NCBI RefSeq assembly: GCF_029836165.1
Contig: NZ_JAOEBG010000003.1
Coordinates: 62,001 to 126,000, forward strand
Direction: 5' to 3'
DNA from: Pseudomonas sp. GD04091
Lineage (GTDB): Bacteria > Pseudomonadota > Gammaproteobacteria > Pseudomonadales > Pseudomonadaceae
Length of the DNA: 64,000 bases
Shown here: positions 26,817-36,626 of the stretch, piece after piece
Layout of the letters: every line of letters starts with the position of its first letter
How positions within the stretch are numbered: the first letter of the stretch is position 1
The notes under the pieces: model-generated
Databases searched by the model: none
Told to the model about the DNA's origin: nothing
Seen by the model: only the letters and a program-made list of their open reading frames with translations
Made by a program: the position numbers and the translations under genes

Positions 26817-26827
26817 GGGCTGCTGCG

Positions 26828-26925
26828 CAGCCCTTTCGCCGGCAAGCCGGCTCCCACGAAGGGCAGGCCTGCACGGTTTCTGTGGGAGCCGGCTTGCCGG
26901 CGAAAGGGGCGCGAAGCGGCCCTAA
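26828..26925. repeat. REP pair
   Basis: The facing copies TTTCGCCGGCAAGCCGGCTC and GAGCCGGCTTGCCGGCGAAA are a variant whose core is CCGGCAAGCCGG. They lie between convergent genes and may act as a bidirectional terminator. Confidence 0.8.
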
Positions 26926-29078
26926 CTGCTAGCGCCTGCGGCCTCAGCCAAACCGCCACCGCCAGCCGTCACCACCTGTACCGACAACCTTGGCGTCGCC
27001 AGATCCAGCCCCGCCTCGTCGAGTTGCCGTTTCAACGCCAGGTTGAACGCCCGCGACACCTCCCACTGCTTGATCGGCGCGGTCTTGAACCGTGCCCGCA
27101 GGATCGCCGAGCCCGACTCGAAACTCTCCACGCCCTGCAACTCCAGCGGCGACCAGATGTTGCGCCGCATCAGCGGATCGTTGCGCAGCTTCTGCCCGAC
27201 CTCGCGGATCAGCGTGATGGCCTGGTCGATGTTCATGCTATGGGGAATGGCCACCCGGAAGATCGCGTAGCCGAACTCCCGCGAGTAGTTCTTGATGCTC
27301 TTGATCTCGCTGAACGGGATGGTATGCACGATGCCGTCTATGTCCCTCAGCCGCACGGTACGGATGGTCAGGCCCTCGACCGTGCCCAGGTGGCCGCCGA
27401 CATCGACGTAGTCGTCGATGGCCAGCGAGTCCTCGATGATGATGAACAGGCCGGTGATCAGGTCGGCGACCAGCGACTGGGCGCCGAAGCCGATGGCCAG
27501 GCCGATGACGCCGGCACCGGCCAGCAGCGGGGTGACGTTCATGCCCATGTTGGCCAGGGCGACGATCACCGCGATGATGAAGATCACCACGAACATCACG
27601 TTGCGGATCAACGGCATCATGGTCTGCGCCCGGGCATTGGCCAGGCCCCGGCGTGAGCGCACCAGGGCATGGTGCACCGCGGTGTCGGCGAGGATCCACA
27701 CCAGCCAGGCGGCGATCAGCGTGCCGGCCAGGCCCAGCAGGCGCAGGCTGACTTCATGGCCCTCGCCCTCGGCGAAGCCGATCATCGAATGGCCCCACAC
27801 GCGCAGGCCCAGTTCGATGAACAGCAGCCAGATGAGCAGGTGCACCAGCACATAGCCGAAGTTGCGCAGGCGCTCGGTGTACACCGCCTGGCGCTTGTTG
27901 GCGCGTTTGGGGTTGGCGGCGTGGCGGCGCACCAGGCCATTGAGCACCATGCACACCACCACCAGCACCGTGCACATCAGCGATTGGCGCAGGGCGGTGC
28001 TGGTGTCGCCGGCGGAGACGAAAGTGGCGAACAGCGAGATCGCCACCAGGATCAGCGCCGGGATGTACCAGAAGCTGCCGAGCAGTTCGATGGTGTCGCT
28101 CAGGGTGCGCCGGGTCAGGCGCCGGGATAGTGGCTGGTTGCGGATGAGGTGGGCGATGGGACGGCGAAAGCGCAGGATGAACAGCCCGGTGCACAGGGCG
28201 GCGACGACATTGGCCAGGGTGGCCAGGGCGTGGGCCAGGTGGCCGCCCAGGGCAGTGGTCATGCGTGGGTCGCTCATCGCCTCGCCAAAGGCGGCGAAGC
28301 TGCCGATCAGCCACAGTGGGCGGAATGCCTGGTGCCGCAGGATGTGCAGGGCGCGGTGGCGATGCGGGCCGTCGAGCAGCGAGAAGGCGATCACGCAGAT
28401 CGCCGAGAACAGGGTGCCGACCACCAGCGCATAGGCCAGGACCATGGCCATCGACTTGCCCAGCGAGGAGGGCAGGGCGAAGCTCAGGTAGACGGTGAAC
28501 ACCAGCGCCACCAGCCAGGGCCCGAGCTTGCGCAGGGCGAAGCGCACCAGGTCCCAGGTGCGCGGATGCTGGGGTAGCTCCTCGCTCAGGCCGAAGCGCA
28601 CGCGTACCCGGTGACCGACCCAGTTGAAGGCATAGGCCAGCAGGCTCCAGACCACGATCACACCGGCAAAGCCGAACAGGATCGCCGGCCACTGGTGCAC
28701 CGGCACCACCAGCGCGTTGAGTTCCCCCTGCGCCTGGTCGATCTCCAGAGACCAGCGCCGGAACGGGCTGGCATCGCCGCTGAACTGCTTTTCGAAGTCG
28801 TGCAGGGCGCCACCGATCAGGCCGAGCACGCCCTGTTCGACGGTGGGTTGCGATTGCTTGCTGGCGTCGCGCAGCTTCTTCAGGTCGGCCAGTAGCTTGG
28901 CGCGTTGCTGGTCGTTCTCAAGGTTCTTGATCACCTCGTCCAGCGACTTGCCCAGGGGCTCGCTGGCTTCGGGTTGGGCAGGGGCGCTGGAACCGAGCAG
29001 GCCTGGCAGGCCGGCGGCGTGCACCGGGGTGACGAACAGGAGGAACAGCAGCGTGATGCAACGCAGGAAGGCTGGCAC
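26922..29078 (-). CDS. Mechanosensitive channel of the MscS family (YbiO-like)
   Basis: Predicted inner-membrane protein of 718 residues. A signal peptide (ending VHA) and a periplasmic region come first, then about ten membrane segments. The MscS core lies near 500-600, with the pore helix GAGVIGLAIGFGAQSLVADL and the beta-domain sequence DDYVDVGGHLGTVEGLTIR. The length matches the large MscS paralogues such as E. coli YbiO. It releases solutes on hypo-osmotic shock. The start is GTG at 29078, with GAGGTAG upstream. Confidence 0.9.
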   Translation of the reverse strand: MPAFLRCITLLFLLFVTPVHAAGLPGLLGSSAPAQPEASEPLGKSLDEVIKNLENDQQRAKLLADLKKLRDASKQSQPTVEQGVLGLIGGALHDFEKQFSGDASPFRRWSLEIDQAQGELNALVVPVHQWPAILFGFAGVIVVWSLLAYAFNWVGHRVRVRFGLSEELPQHPRTWDLVRFALRKLGPWLVALVFTVYLSFALPSSLGKSMAMVLAYALVVGTLFSAICVIAFSLLDGPHRHRALHILRHQAFRPLWLIGSFAAFGEAMSDPRMTTALGGHLAHALATLANVVAALCTGLFILRFRRPIAHLIRNQPLSRRLTRRTLSDTIELLGSFWYIPALILVAISLFATFVSAGDTSTALRQSLMCTVLVVVCMVLNGLVRRHAANPKRANKRQAVYTERLRNFGYVLVHLLIWLLFIELGLRVWGHSMIGFAEGEGHEVSLRLLGLAGTLIAAWLVWILADTAVHHALVRSRRGLANARAQTMMPLIRNVMFVVIFIIAVIVALANMGMNVTPLLAGAGVIGLAIGFGAQSLVADLITGLFIIIEDSLAIDDYVDVGGHLGTVEGLTIRTVRLRDIDGIVHTIPFSEIKSIKNYSREFGYAIFRVAIPHSMNIDQAITLIREVGQKLRNDPLMRRNIWSPLELQGVESFESGSAILRARFKTAPIKQWEVSRAFNLALKRQLDEAGLDLATPRLSVQVVTAGGGGLAEAAGASS

Positions 29079-29122
29079 CGGAAAATCTACCTCAGGTCAA
29101 ACGATTGCCCGAGTGTAGTGGT

Positions 29123-29290
29123 TTACGACGGCAGTTTCTCCAGGATCTTCCAGCAGGTGAGGCCGAAAATGCCCAGGGTGCCGATCCACATCATCAGCAC
29201 GCCGACATTGCGCTCACGCATGCTGAAGCCGATGGTCAGCAGCATCAGGAACAGGAAGACCGGCACGAACAGGGACAGGAACGGGGACAT
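29123..29290 (-). CDS. Small two-helix membrane protein
   Basis: Predicted protein of 55 residues starting MSPFLSLFVPVFLFLM and ending WKILEKLPS. Two hydrophobic segments (about 3-22 and 30-46) flank a charged turn, SMRERN. AAGGAT precedes the ATG at a good distance, and codon use is GC-rich as in the neighbours. It is encoded just upstream of the channel gene on the same strand and may be co-transcribed with it. Function unknown. Confidence 0.65.
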   Translation of the reverse strand: MSPFLSLFVPVFLFLMLLTIGFSMRERNVGVLMMWIGTLGIFGLTCWKILEKLPS

Positions 29291-29383
29291 GGACAGCAAT
29301 CCTTTTGCTTTGAGGGCATGTCTTAAGCATAGCGGGTTGCAGGCGGCGAGGATTGATCCTGGGCAGCTGGATTGCAGTGCCGG

Positions 29384-29478
29384 CTCTTCGCGGGTAAACC
29401 CGCTCCCACAGGGATGTCACTGGCCTCAAGCGCAGTGGTTTCCCTGTGGGAGCGGGTTTGTCCGCGAATTCGGCGACC
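29384..29478. repeat. REP pair
   Basis: TTCGCGGGTAAACCCGCTCC and, inverted, GGAGCGGGTTTGTCCGCGAA, between the small membrane protein and the aminopeptidase gene. Confidence 0.85.
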
Positions 29479-29483
29479 TGATT

Positions 29484-30773
29484 TCAGGGCAGCTCGCGGC
29501 TGCGGTAGAACGCGGTGAGCACCTTCACCAGGTGCGCCAGGTCCTGGCTGCCGCACAGCTCGCGGATCGAGTGCATGGCGAAGGTCGGCAGGCCGATGTC
29601 GACTGTGCGCACGCCCAGGTGGCTGGCGGTGATCGGGCCGATGGTCGAGCCACAGCCCATGTCGCTGCGCACCACGAAGCTCTGCACCGGCACTTCCTCG
29701 GCCATGCACAGGTGGCGGAAGAAACCGGCGGTTTCGCTGTTGGTGGCGTAGCGCTGGTTGTTGTTGACCTTGATCACCGGGCCGGCATTGAGCTTGGGCC
29801 CATGGTTGCCGTCATGCTTGTCGGCATAGTTGGGATGCACGCCGTGGGCGTTGTCGGCCGAGACCAGCAGCGAGCGCTGGATGGTGCGCACGTAGTCGTC
29901 GCCGTCCGGCAGCAGGCGTTGCAGGGTCTGTTCGAGCATCGGGCCGTCGGCGCCGCAGGCCGAGCAGGAACCGACTTCCTCGTGGTCGTTGCACACCAGC
30001 ACGCAGGTTTCTTCACTGTCGCTGGCCAGCAGCGCCTGCAGGCCGGCGTAGCACGACAGCAGGTTGTCCAGGCGGGCGCCGGCGATGAAATCACCGTTCA
30101 GGCCGATCAGCGCGGCGTCCTGGGTGTCGTAGAAGCTCAGCTCGTAGTCGAGCACCACGTCGGCATTGAGTTCGTGCTCGCGGGCCAGCTGTTCGGTGAG
30201 CAGGGCGCGGAAGTCGACACGCTCGTCGCCGGCCACCTGCGCGAGGATCGGCGGCAGTTCGTTCTGCGGGTTGATCGCCCAGCCTTCGTTGGCGGTGCGA
30301 TTGAGGTGGATCGCCAGGTTCGGGATCACCGCGATCGGCAGCTTGAAGTCGATCAGTTGGCTCTCGACCTTGCCGTCACGGCGGAAGGTGACCCGCCCGG
30401 CCAGCGACAGGTCACGGTCGAACCAGGGGGCGAGCAGGGCGCCGCCGTACACTTCCACGCCCAGCTGCAGGAAGCCCTGGCGTTGCAGTTCGGGCTGCGG
30501 CTTGACCCGCAGGCATGGGCTGTCGGTATGGGCGCCGACCATGCGGATGCCCTCCAGCAGCGGCGAGTGCTTGCCGAGCTTGATGGCGATGATCGAGGAG
30601 TCGTTGCGGGTCACGTAGTAGCGGCCACCGGGCACGGTGGCCCAGCTGTCGCGTTCGTCCAGGCGCTGGTAACCGGCGGCCTCGAGGCGTTGCGCGAGGC
30701 TGGCGGTGGCGTGGAAGGGCGTCGGGGAGGCCTTGAGGAATTCGATCAGGCCGGCGTTCAGGGCATCGCGCAT
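29484..30773 (-). CDS. apeB: M18 family aminopeptidase
   Basis: Predicted cytosolic metallopeptidase of 429 residues. M18 motifs are [41 protein letters not shown] and the late His in [12 protein letters not shown]. The length is normal. It removes N-terminal residues from peptides. It neighbours the rluA-min cluster, as in other pseudomonads. Confidence 0.93.
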   Translation of the reverse strand: MRDALNAGLIEFLKASPTPFHATASLAQRLEAAGYQRLDERDSWATVPGGRYYVTRNDSSIIAIKLGKHSPLLEGIRMVGAHTDSPCLRVKPQPELQRQGFLQLGVEVYGGALLAPWFDRDLSLAGRVTFRRDGKVESQLIDFKLPIAVIPNLAIHLNRTANEGWAINPQNELPPILAQVAGDERVDFRALLTEQLAREHELNADVVLDYELSFYDTQDAALIGLNGDFIAGARLDNLLSCYAGLQALLASDSEETCVLVCNDHEEVGSCSACGADGPMLEQTLQRLLPDGDDYVRTIQRSLLVSADNAHGVHPNYADKHDGNHGPKLNAGPVIKVNNNQRYATNSETAGFFRHLCMAEEVPVQSFVVRSDMGCGSTIGPITASHLGVRTVDIGLPTFAMHSIRELCGSQDLAHLVKVLTAFYRSRELP

Positions 30774-30828
30774 AAGTCACTCCAGACAGCAGTGGCGCGA
30801 GTTTAGCGTAATTGCTCGAAAATTTGTG

Positions 30829-30920
30829 TCGGCCTCTTCGTGGGTAAACCCGCTCCCACAGATGCCGCGCAGATTTCAGGTTCGGCACCCTCTTTGTGGG
30901 AGCGGGTTTACCCGCGAACG
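30829..30920. repeat. REP pair
   Basis: TTCGTGGGTAAACCCGCTCC and, inverted, GGAGCGGGTTTACCCGCGAA, between the aminopeptidase and pseudouridine synthase genes. Confidence 0.85.
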
Positions 30921-30936
30921 ATCCAGCACCGATAGA

Positions 30937-31572
30937 TCAGAACGGCGCCGGGCACTCGAACTTCAGGCGTTCGCCCGTCACCGGATGGGTGAAACTCAGC
31001 ATCGACGCGTGCAGGCACAACCGTTCATGGGCCGCCAGCGCCTCGGGGTTGGCGTACAGCCGGTCGCCCAGCAGCGGATGACCGATCGACAGCATGTGCA
31101 CGCGCAACTGGTGCGAGCGCCCCGTGATCGGCGTCAGCTCGACCCGGCAGTGATCGCCGCAACGCTCGACGATACGCCAGAAGGTCAGGGCGTGCTTGCC
31201 TTGCTCGTGATCGACCACATGACGTGGCTTGGTCGGCGGGTCGTAGCGCAGCGGCAGGTCGATGCTGCCGCTGCCCAGCGCGGGCTGGCCCCAGCACAGC
31301 GCGGTGTAGGCCTTTTCCGTCTCGCGGTCGTGGAACTGGCGCGACAGTTCGCGATGGCTGTCGGCGTCGCGGGCGAGCAGGATGATCCCCGAGGTTTCCC
31401 AGTCCAGGCGGTGGACGATCAGGGCGTCGGGGTAGCCGTTTTCCTGCAGGCGGGTGATCAGGCAGTCCTTGTTGTCCTCGGCGCGGCCTGGCACCGACAG
31501 CAGCAGGGTCGGCTTGTTGATCACCAGGATGGCGGCGTCTTCATGAAGGATCTGGATGTTCGACAGCGGCAT
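30937..31572 (-). CDS. rluA: RluA-family pseudouridine synthase
   Basis: Predicted protein of 211 residues. The catalytic motif is HRLDWETSGIILLA, with the conserved Asp, followed by TGRSHQLRVHM. There is no S4 domain, so it belongs to the short RluA type, which modifies 23S rRNA and some tRNAs. The exact target is not provable here. Confidence 0.88.
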   Translation of the reverse strand: MPLSNIQILHEDAAILVINKPTLLLSVPGRAEDNKDCLITRLQENGYPDALIVHRLDWETSGIILLARDADSHRELSRQFHDRETEKAYTALCWGQPALGSGSIDLPLRYDPPTKPRHVVDHEQGKHALTFWRIVERCGDHCRVELTPITGRSHQLRVHMLSIGHPLLGDRLYANPEALAAHERLCLHASMLSFTHPVTGERLKFECPAPF

Positions 31573-31600
31573 TGCAGGTTCTCTATGCGTATGGAAACCA

Positions 31601-31623
31601 CTGGGGCCGCAAGGCGGCCCCAG
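31601..31623 (-). terminator. Hairpin after the min operon
   Basis: A perfect 10-bp stem CTGGGGCCGC/GCGGCCCCAG with a three-base loop lies just after minE. The T tract is poor, so termination is only likely. Confidence 0.55.
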
Positions 31624-31644
31624 GATCGGCCCGAAGGTGCTGGG

Positions 31645-31899
31645 TCAGCGATCAGGCAAGGTGATGTTCAGTTCCAGAATCGAGCAACTGCCCTGATTTT
31701 CCAGCTCGATCTGTACGTCGTCGTTGCCGATGTTGACGTACTTGCGAATCACCTCGACCAGCTCCTTCTGCAGGGCAGGCAGGTAGTCCGGGGTACTGCG
31801 CTGGCCACGCTCGTGCGCCACGATGATCTGTAGACGCTCTTTCGCTACCGACGCGCTGCTCTGTTTCTGTCTGCCACGAAAGAAGTCAAAAAGGTTCAT
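31645..31899 (-). CDS. minE: Cell division topological specificity factor MinE
   Basis: Predicted protein of 84 residues. The N-terminal membrane/MinD-binding segment is [11 protein letters not shown], followed by [17 protein letters not shown]. It drives MinD off the membrane and keeps the division site at mid-cell. Three bases separate it from minD. Confidence 0.96.
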   Translation of the reverse strand: MNLFDFFRGRQKQSSASVAKERLQIIVAHERGQRSTPDYLPALQKELVEVIRKYVNIGNDDVQIELENQGSCSILELNITLPDR

Positions 31900-31902
31900 G
31901 GT

Positions 31903-32715
31903 TTATTTGCCTCCAAACAGGCGCGCGAAGAAGCCTTGCTTCGGCACTTCGATGAACCGTAGTGGTTTTGGTTTGCCCAGCAGGCGGTCGACGGTGTCGC
32001 TGTAGGCCTGGCCAGCATCGCTCTGGTCGTCGAGGATGACCGGGATACCCTGGTTGGATGCCTTGAGCACCGCTTGGGATTCGGGAATGACACCCAGCAG
32101 TTCGACCGAGAGGATTTCCTTGACGTCCTCGACGCCAAGCATTTCGCCTTTTTCGACGCGCTCCGGGTGGTACCGGGTGATCAGCAGGTGTTCCTTGATC
32201 GGGTCTTCGCCTTGCTCCGCGCGACGCGACTTGCTGGACAGCAGGCCGATCATGCGGTCGGAGTCGCGTACCGAAGAGACTTCCGGGTTGGTCACGACAA
32301 TGGCTTCGTCGGCGAAGTACATCGCCAGGTGAGCACCTTTCTCGATACCGGCAGGCGAGTCGCAGACCACGAAGTCGAACTGCTCCTTGAGCTCCATCAG
32401 TACCTTTTCGACGCCTTCCTTGGTCAGCGCGTCCTTGTCGCGGGTCTGGCTGGCGGCCAGCACGAACAGGTTCTCCAGGCGCTTGTCCTTGATCAGGGCC
32501 TGCTGCAGGTTGGCTTCGCCGTTGACCACGTTGACGAAGTCGTAGACCACGCGGCGTTCGCAGCCCATGATCAGGTCGAGGTTACGCAGGCCGACGTCGA
32601 AGTCGACGATGACAGTCTTGTGCCCACGCAGAGCGAGGCCGGTACCGATAGCGGCGCTGGTGGTGGTCTTGCCCACACCCCCCTTGCCGGAAGTAACCAC
32701 GAGAATCTTGGCCAA
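31903..32715 (-). CDS. minD: Septum site-determining ATPase MinD
   Basis: Predicted protein of 270 residues. The deviant Walker A is SGKGGVGKTT, with DFDVGLRN and DSPAGIE following. A C-terminal amphipathic membrane helix ends FFARLFGGK. It recruits MinC to the membrane. The order minC-minD-minE is conserved. Confidence 0.97.
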   Translation of the reverse strand: MAKILVVTSGKGGVGKTTTSAAIGTGLALRGHKTVIVDFDVGLRNLDLIMGCERRVVYDFVNVVNGEANLQQALIKDKRLENLFVLAASQTRDKDALTKEGVEKVLMELKEQFDFVVCDSPAGIEKGAHLAMYFADEAIVVTNPEVSSVRDSDRMIGLLSSKSRRAEQGEDPIKEHLLITRYHPERVEKGEMLGVEDVKEILSVELLGVIPESQAVLKASNQGIPVILDDQSDAGQAYSDTVDRLLGKPKPLRFIEVPKQGFFARLFGGK

Positions 32716-32810
32716 GGTGTTTCACCCCTAAATAATCGGGACAGGCGTCCCTGCAAATACAAAAAACGGCAACTGGAAAAAGTTGCGCTAAAAATGCCGG
32801 CAAGTATCCG

Positions 32811-33566
32811 TTAAAGACGGGTGATGTTCAACACGTCACCGGACAGGCTGACCTGTACGCCCGAGCCCCACAGCGGGTCACGGCGCAGGTCTTCGCACAC
32901 TTTGTACTGGCCGGCGATGGAGACCATTTCCGCGGTCATCTGCAGGCAGAAGATGCGCGCCTTGGTATTACCCTTGATACCGGCCAGGGCACGGCCGCGC
33001 ATGGCGCCGTACACATGGATGTTGCCATCGGCGAGAAGTTCCGCGCCCGGGCTGACCGAGCCTGTCACCACCAGGTCACTGCCCTGGGCGTAGATTTGCT
33101 GACCGCCGCGCACTGTCGAGGTGATGATGCGCGTCGGGCGCACCTCTGGTTCGGCAGGTGGCGGTGCTGGCGCAGGCTCGGGTTTCCTCACCTCCGGCTC
33201 GGGCTCGAGCGGGCGTTCGCGGGCGCCGGACGGTGGCAGCACTGGCAGGTCGATGGCGATCGCCGCGGCGATGTCCTCGATGCGGCTGGCGCGGATCGCC
33301 AGGGTGCGCAGGCCATGGTGCCGGCAGATGCGCATCAGCCCGGGCAGGTCGATGGCGCCTTCGTCGGCGGGCAGCTTGTCGAGGGCCAGCACCAGCGGGG
33401 TGTTGCTGAAGAAGTTCGGCGCCTGCGCCACCTTCGCCGCCAGCTGGCGGTCAAGGGATTCGAGGTCGTTGCGCGCCAGTTCCAGCACGGTGATGGCAAG
33501 CATGCTGCCCTTGAGCTGGAACACGGGGGCGTTGTCGGGTGTCTGGTTGAGGCTCATGGTCTGCAT
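32811..33566 (-). CDS. minC: Septum site-determining protein MinC
   Basis: Predicted protein of 251 residues. The N-terminal FtsZ-antagonist domain covers about 10-110. A Pro/Glu-rich linker follows (about 120-150), then the right-handed beta-helix C domain ([36 protein letters not shown]). A second ATG three codons downstream is an alternative start. A gap of 95 bases separates it from minD. Confidence 0.96.
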   Translation of the reverse strand: MQTMSLNQTPDNAPVFQLKGSMLAITVLELARNDLESLDRQLAAKVAQAPNFFSNTPLVLALDKLPADEGAIDLPGLMRICRHHGLRTLAIRASRIEDIAAAIAIDLPVLPPSGARERPLEPEPEVRKPEPAPAPPPAEPEVRPTRIITSTVRGGQQIYAQGSDLVVTGSVSPGAELLADGNIHVYGAMRGRALAGIKGNTKARIFCLQMTAEMVSIAGQYKVCEDLRRDPLWGSGVQVSLSGDVLNITRL

Positions 33567-33666
33567 AGACGGCTTGTTGCGAGAAAAGTGCCCTGACTTA
33601 TAGCGATAAGACCGATTGCCCGCAACCGATGTAGAATGCCCGGCCCATGTCTTGCCGGAAGCTTCA

Positions 33667-34602
33667 ATGGAACGCCCGCGTTTTCGATCCTCTTTCCTTC
33701 ACCCGCGATTCTGGGGCCTGTGGCTGGGCCTGGGCCTGCTGTGGCTGGTCGTCCAGCTGCCTTACCGTGCCCTGCTCGGGCTGGGGCGCGCCCTGGGCGC
33801 GGTGATGTACCGGGTGGCCGGCGAGCGCCGGCGTATCGCCGCGCGCAACCTCGAGCTGTGTTTCCCGGAGCTGTCCGGCGACGAACGGCAACGCCTGCTC
33901 AAGGAAAACTTCGCCTCCACCGGCATCGCCTTCTTCGAGATGGCCATGAGCTGGTGGTGGCCAAAGGCGCGCCTGGCGCGCCTGGCACACATCGAGGGCC
34001 TCGAGCATTTGCAAGCTGCCCAGCGTGACGGCGAGGGCGCCATCCTCATGGCCGTGCACTTCACCACCCTGGAGATCGGTGCCGCGCTGCTGGGCCAGGC
34101 CCACACCATCGACGGCATGTACCGCGAGCACGGCAACCCGGTGTTCGACTTCATCCAGCGCCGTGGCCGCGAACGCCACAACCTCGATTCGCTGGCGGTG
34201 GAGCGCGACGACGTGCGCGGCATGCTCAAGCTGCTGCGCAAGGGGCGGGCGATCTGGTATGCGCCGGATCAGGACTACGGCACCAAGCAGAGCATCTTCG
34301 TGCCGCTGTTCGGCATTCCCGCGGCCACCGTCACCGCCACCACCAAGTTCGCCCGCCTGGGCAAGGCGCGGGTGATCCCGTTCACCCAGAAGCGCCTGGA
34401 GGATGGCAGCGGCTATCGTCTGGTGGTGCACCCGCCGCTCGAGGACTTCCCCGGCGAGAGCGAAGAGGCCGACTGCCTGCGCATCAACCAGTGGGTCGAG
34501 GGTGTGTTGCGCGAGTGCCCCGAGCAGTACCTGTGGGCGCACCGGCGCTTCAAGTCGCGGCCCGAGGGCGAACCGCGACTGTACGACAAGAAGAAACGCT
34601 GA
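33667..34602 (+). CDS. lpxL: Lipid A late acyltransferase (HtrB/LpxL type)
   Basis: Predicted protein of 311 residues with one N-terminal membrane segment. The acyltransferase motif HxxxE-like HFTTLE follows near residue 137, then YAPDQDYG. It adds a secondary lauroyl chain to lipid A at the cytoplasmic face of the inner membrane. The ATG at 33667 has GGAAG upstream; a longer open frame upstream lacks support. It is divergent from minC, as in P. aeruginosa. Confidence 0.9.
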   Translation: MERPRFRSSFLHPRFWGLWLGLGLLWLVVQLPYRALLGLGRALGAVMYRVAGERRRIAARNLELCFPELSGDERQRLLKENFASTGIAFFEMAMSWWWPKARLARLAHIEGLEHLQAAQRDGEGAILMAVHFTTLEIGAALLGQAHTIDGMYREHGNPVFDFIQRRGRERHNLDSLAVERDDVRGMLKLLRKGRAIWYAPDQDYGTKQSIFVPLFGIPAATVTATTKFARLGKARVIPFTQKRLEDGSGYRLVVHPPLEDFPGESEEADCLRINQWVEGVLRECPEQYLWAHRRFKSRPEGEPRLYDKKKR

Positions 34603-34617
34603 CCGTTGCCAGAGCAG

Positions 34618-34656
34618 GCTCGGCCTCTTCGCGGGTAAATTCGCTTCCACAGGGGC
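34618..34656. repeat. REP palindrome, decayed single copy
   Basis: CGGCCTCTTCGCGGGTAAAT followed by TCGCTTCCACAGG. Substitutions in the right arm weaken the hairpin. Confidence 0.7.
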
Positions 34657-34721
34657 TGCGCAAGCCCCGAGCCTGATGCTGTAAGAGGCCAGTCCCGCAG
34701 ACACAGATCCAGGGAGGAACA

Positions 34722-35870
34722 ATGACCCCAACCACCGGCCTGATCCTCTCTGGCGGCGGCGCCCGCGCCGCCTACCAGGTCGGCGTGCTCGCGGGCATCG
34801 CCGAACTGCTGCCGCCCGGCGCGCCCAATCCCTTCCCGGTGATCGTCGGCACCTCCGCCGGTGCCATCAATGCGGTCAAGCTCGCCAGCGGCGCCACCCG
34901 CTTCGCCGAAGCGGTGCAGCACCTGACCGCCTTCTGGCAGAACTTTCGCAGCCACCTGGTGCTGCGCAGCGACTGGCCCGGGGTGATCCGCCAGGCCAGT
35001 CGCTTCGTCGGCCACAGCCTGCTGGGGATCGGTGGCCAGGTGCCGGTGGCGCTGCTCGACAGCCGCCCGTTGCGCCGCCTGTTGCACGAGCACCTGGACC
35101 TGGACGGCATCGCCCACTCGCTGGCCGCCAATCAGTTGCGCGCCATCGCCGTGACCGCCTTCGGCTACGAGTCCGGCCAGGCGGTGACTTTCTATCAAGG
35201 CCGCGACACCATCGAGCCCTGGCTGCGCCATCGACGCATCGGCATGCCCACGCCACTGACCATCGATCACCTGCTGGCCAGCTCGGCAATCCCGCTGTTG
35301 TTCGCGCCGGTGCGGCTGGGCGAGGAGTTCTTCGGCGACGGCGCGGTGCGCCAGTCGGCACCGATCAGCCCGGCGCTGCACTTGGGCGCCAGTCGCGTGC
35401 TGGTGGTGGGGGTCAGTGGCAACCCGCAGCGACCGGCGCCGCCCCTGCCGACCCAGCGCGTGTTCAGCGGCCAGCAGCCGAGCCTGGCGCAGATCGGCGG
35501 GCACATGCTCAACAGCACCTTCATCGACAGTCTCGAGGACGACATCGAGCTGCTGCAGCGCCTCAACCACCTCAGCCACCTGATGCCGGCGCACCTGGAT
35601 GCCCGGCGCCTGGGGCTGGCGCCGATCGAGGTGCTGGTGGTCGCGCCCAGCCAGCCGCTGGACGAGATCGCCGCCCGTCATCGGCGCGAGTTGCCGGCGG
35701 CGCTGAGGTTGTTTCTGCGCGGGCCTGGCGCGACCAAGACCAGCGGGGCAGGGGTGTTGAGCTACCTGCTGTTCGAGGCGAGCTATTGCAGCGAACTGAT
35801 CGAGCTGGGGCGCAAGGATGCGCTGGCCAAGAAGCGGGAGCTGTGCCAGTTCCTGGGATTGCCCGGTTGA
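34722..35870 (+). CDS. Patatin-like phospholipase
   Basis: Predicted protein of 382 residues. The oxyanion loop is SGGGARAAYQVG (residues of about 10-21), the nucleophile elbow is GTSAG near 47 and the catalytic Asp is in FFGDGA near 208, so the Ser-Asp dyad is complete. There is no signal peptide. Family members hydrolyse phospholipids or other acyl esters; the natural substrate is unknown. Confidence 0.88.
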   Translation: MTPTTGLILSGGGARAAYQVGVLAGIAELLPPGAPNPFPVIVGTSAGAINAVKLASGATRFAEAVQHLTAFWQNFRSHLVLRSDWPGVIRQASRFVGHSLLGIGGQVPVALLDSRPLRRLLHEHLDLDGIAHSLAANQLRAIAVTAFGYESGQAVTFYQGRDTIEPWLRHRRIGMPTPLTIDHLLASSAIPLLFAPVRLGEEFFGDGAVRQSAPISPALHLGASRVLVVGVSGNPQRPAPPLPTQRVFSGQQPSLAQIGGHMLNSTFIDSLEDDIELLQRLNHLSHLMPAHLDARRLGLAPIEVLVVAPSQPLDEIAARHRRELPAALRLFLRGPGATKTSGAGVLSYLLFEASYCSELIELGRKDALAKKRELCQFLGLPG

Positions 35871-36005
35871 TCACTCCCGTGGGAGCGGCCTTGTGTCGCG
35901 AAAAGGGCGCAAAGCGCCCCCGGCGATCTCGAAGACCCCCTTGGGTTTCCCTGGCAACTGCGCTTCAATACGCGCCTTTACCAGACACCCCAAGGACCTG
36001 CCTCC

Positions 36006-36449
36006 ATGGCCACCAACAGCAAACAACAGAAACGCGCCAAACGCGCCGCCGCCAAGGCCAAGCAGAACCGCATGGTGCGCAGCGGCCAGGCGGTCAAGGC
36101 CAGTGCCGGCGACAGCGCCAGCGTCGAACAGGTGTTCAACAAGGCCATGGAATCGGGCAGCTACGACAGCCTGTTCGAGAAGATGAAGCAAGCCCAGGAA
36201 GACGGCCTGGTGCCGATGATCTCGGTATTCCTCGTCGACCCGCTGCTGGCTCTGGTGCTCAAGGGCCACAAGGAAGAACACGCCACCGACTACATCGTCT
36301 TGGTGTTCACCGCCTACCGCGCGTGGCTCGACGGCACCGACGAAGACGCGACCATGGCCTGGCTGGAGAGCGACGAGTTCCAGCAGGCCTATATCACCGC
36401 ATCGGAAGTCGTGGCCAAGCAGCAGCAACAGCAGAAGCAGTTCGGCTGA
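36006..36449 (+). CDS. Conserved protein of unknown function
   Basis: Predicted protein of 147 residues. A very basic Lys/Ala/Arg-rich N terminus (QKRAKRAAAKAKQNR) is followed by an acidic helical body and a Gln-rich tail (KQQQQQKQ). The basic start could bind nucleic acid. I recognise no named domain. It is a single gene followed by a REP pair and a terminator. Confidence 0.75.
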   Translation: MATNSKQQKRAKRAAAKAKQNRMVRSGQAVKASAGDSASVEQVFNKAMESGSYDSLFEKMKQAQEDGLVPMISVFLVDPLLALVLKGHKEEHATDYIVLVFTAYRAWLDGTDEDATMAWLESDEFQQAYITASEVVAKQQQQQKQFG

Positions 36450-36467
36450 CAGTGCCGTTCGACATGC

Positions 36468-36560
36468 GCCGGCCTCGTCGCGGGTAAACCCGCTCCCACA
36501 GATTCTCCACTGCCTTGCAGACTTGCGAGACTCTTGTAGGCGCGGGCTTGCCCGCGAAAG
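36468..36560. repeat. REP pair, divergent copies
   Basis: GTCGCGGGTAAACCCGCTCC and, inverted, GCGCGGGCTTGCCCGCGAAA; the second copy is further from consensus. Confidence 0.75.
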
Positions 36561-36577
36561 GGCAGGCACCGGCAAAC

Positions 36578-36611
36578 AAAAGGCCGCGCCCTTCACAGAG
36601 CGCGGCCTTTT
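36578..36611. terminator. Bidirectional terminator between convergent genes
   Basis: The perfect 12-bp stem AAAAGGCCGCGC/GCGCGGCCTTTT has A and T tracts on both sides, so it can serve the upstream plus-strand gene and gabP on the minus strand. Confidence 0.85.
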
Positions 36612-36626
36612 CATTTCACCAATGGA

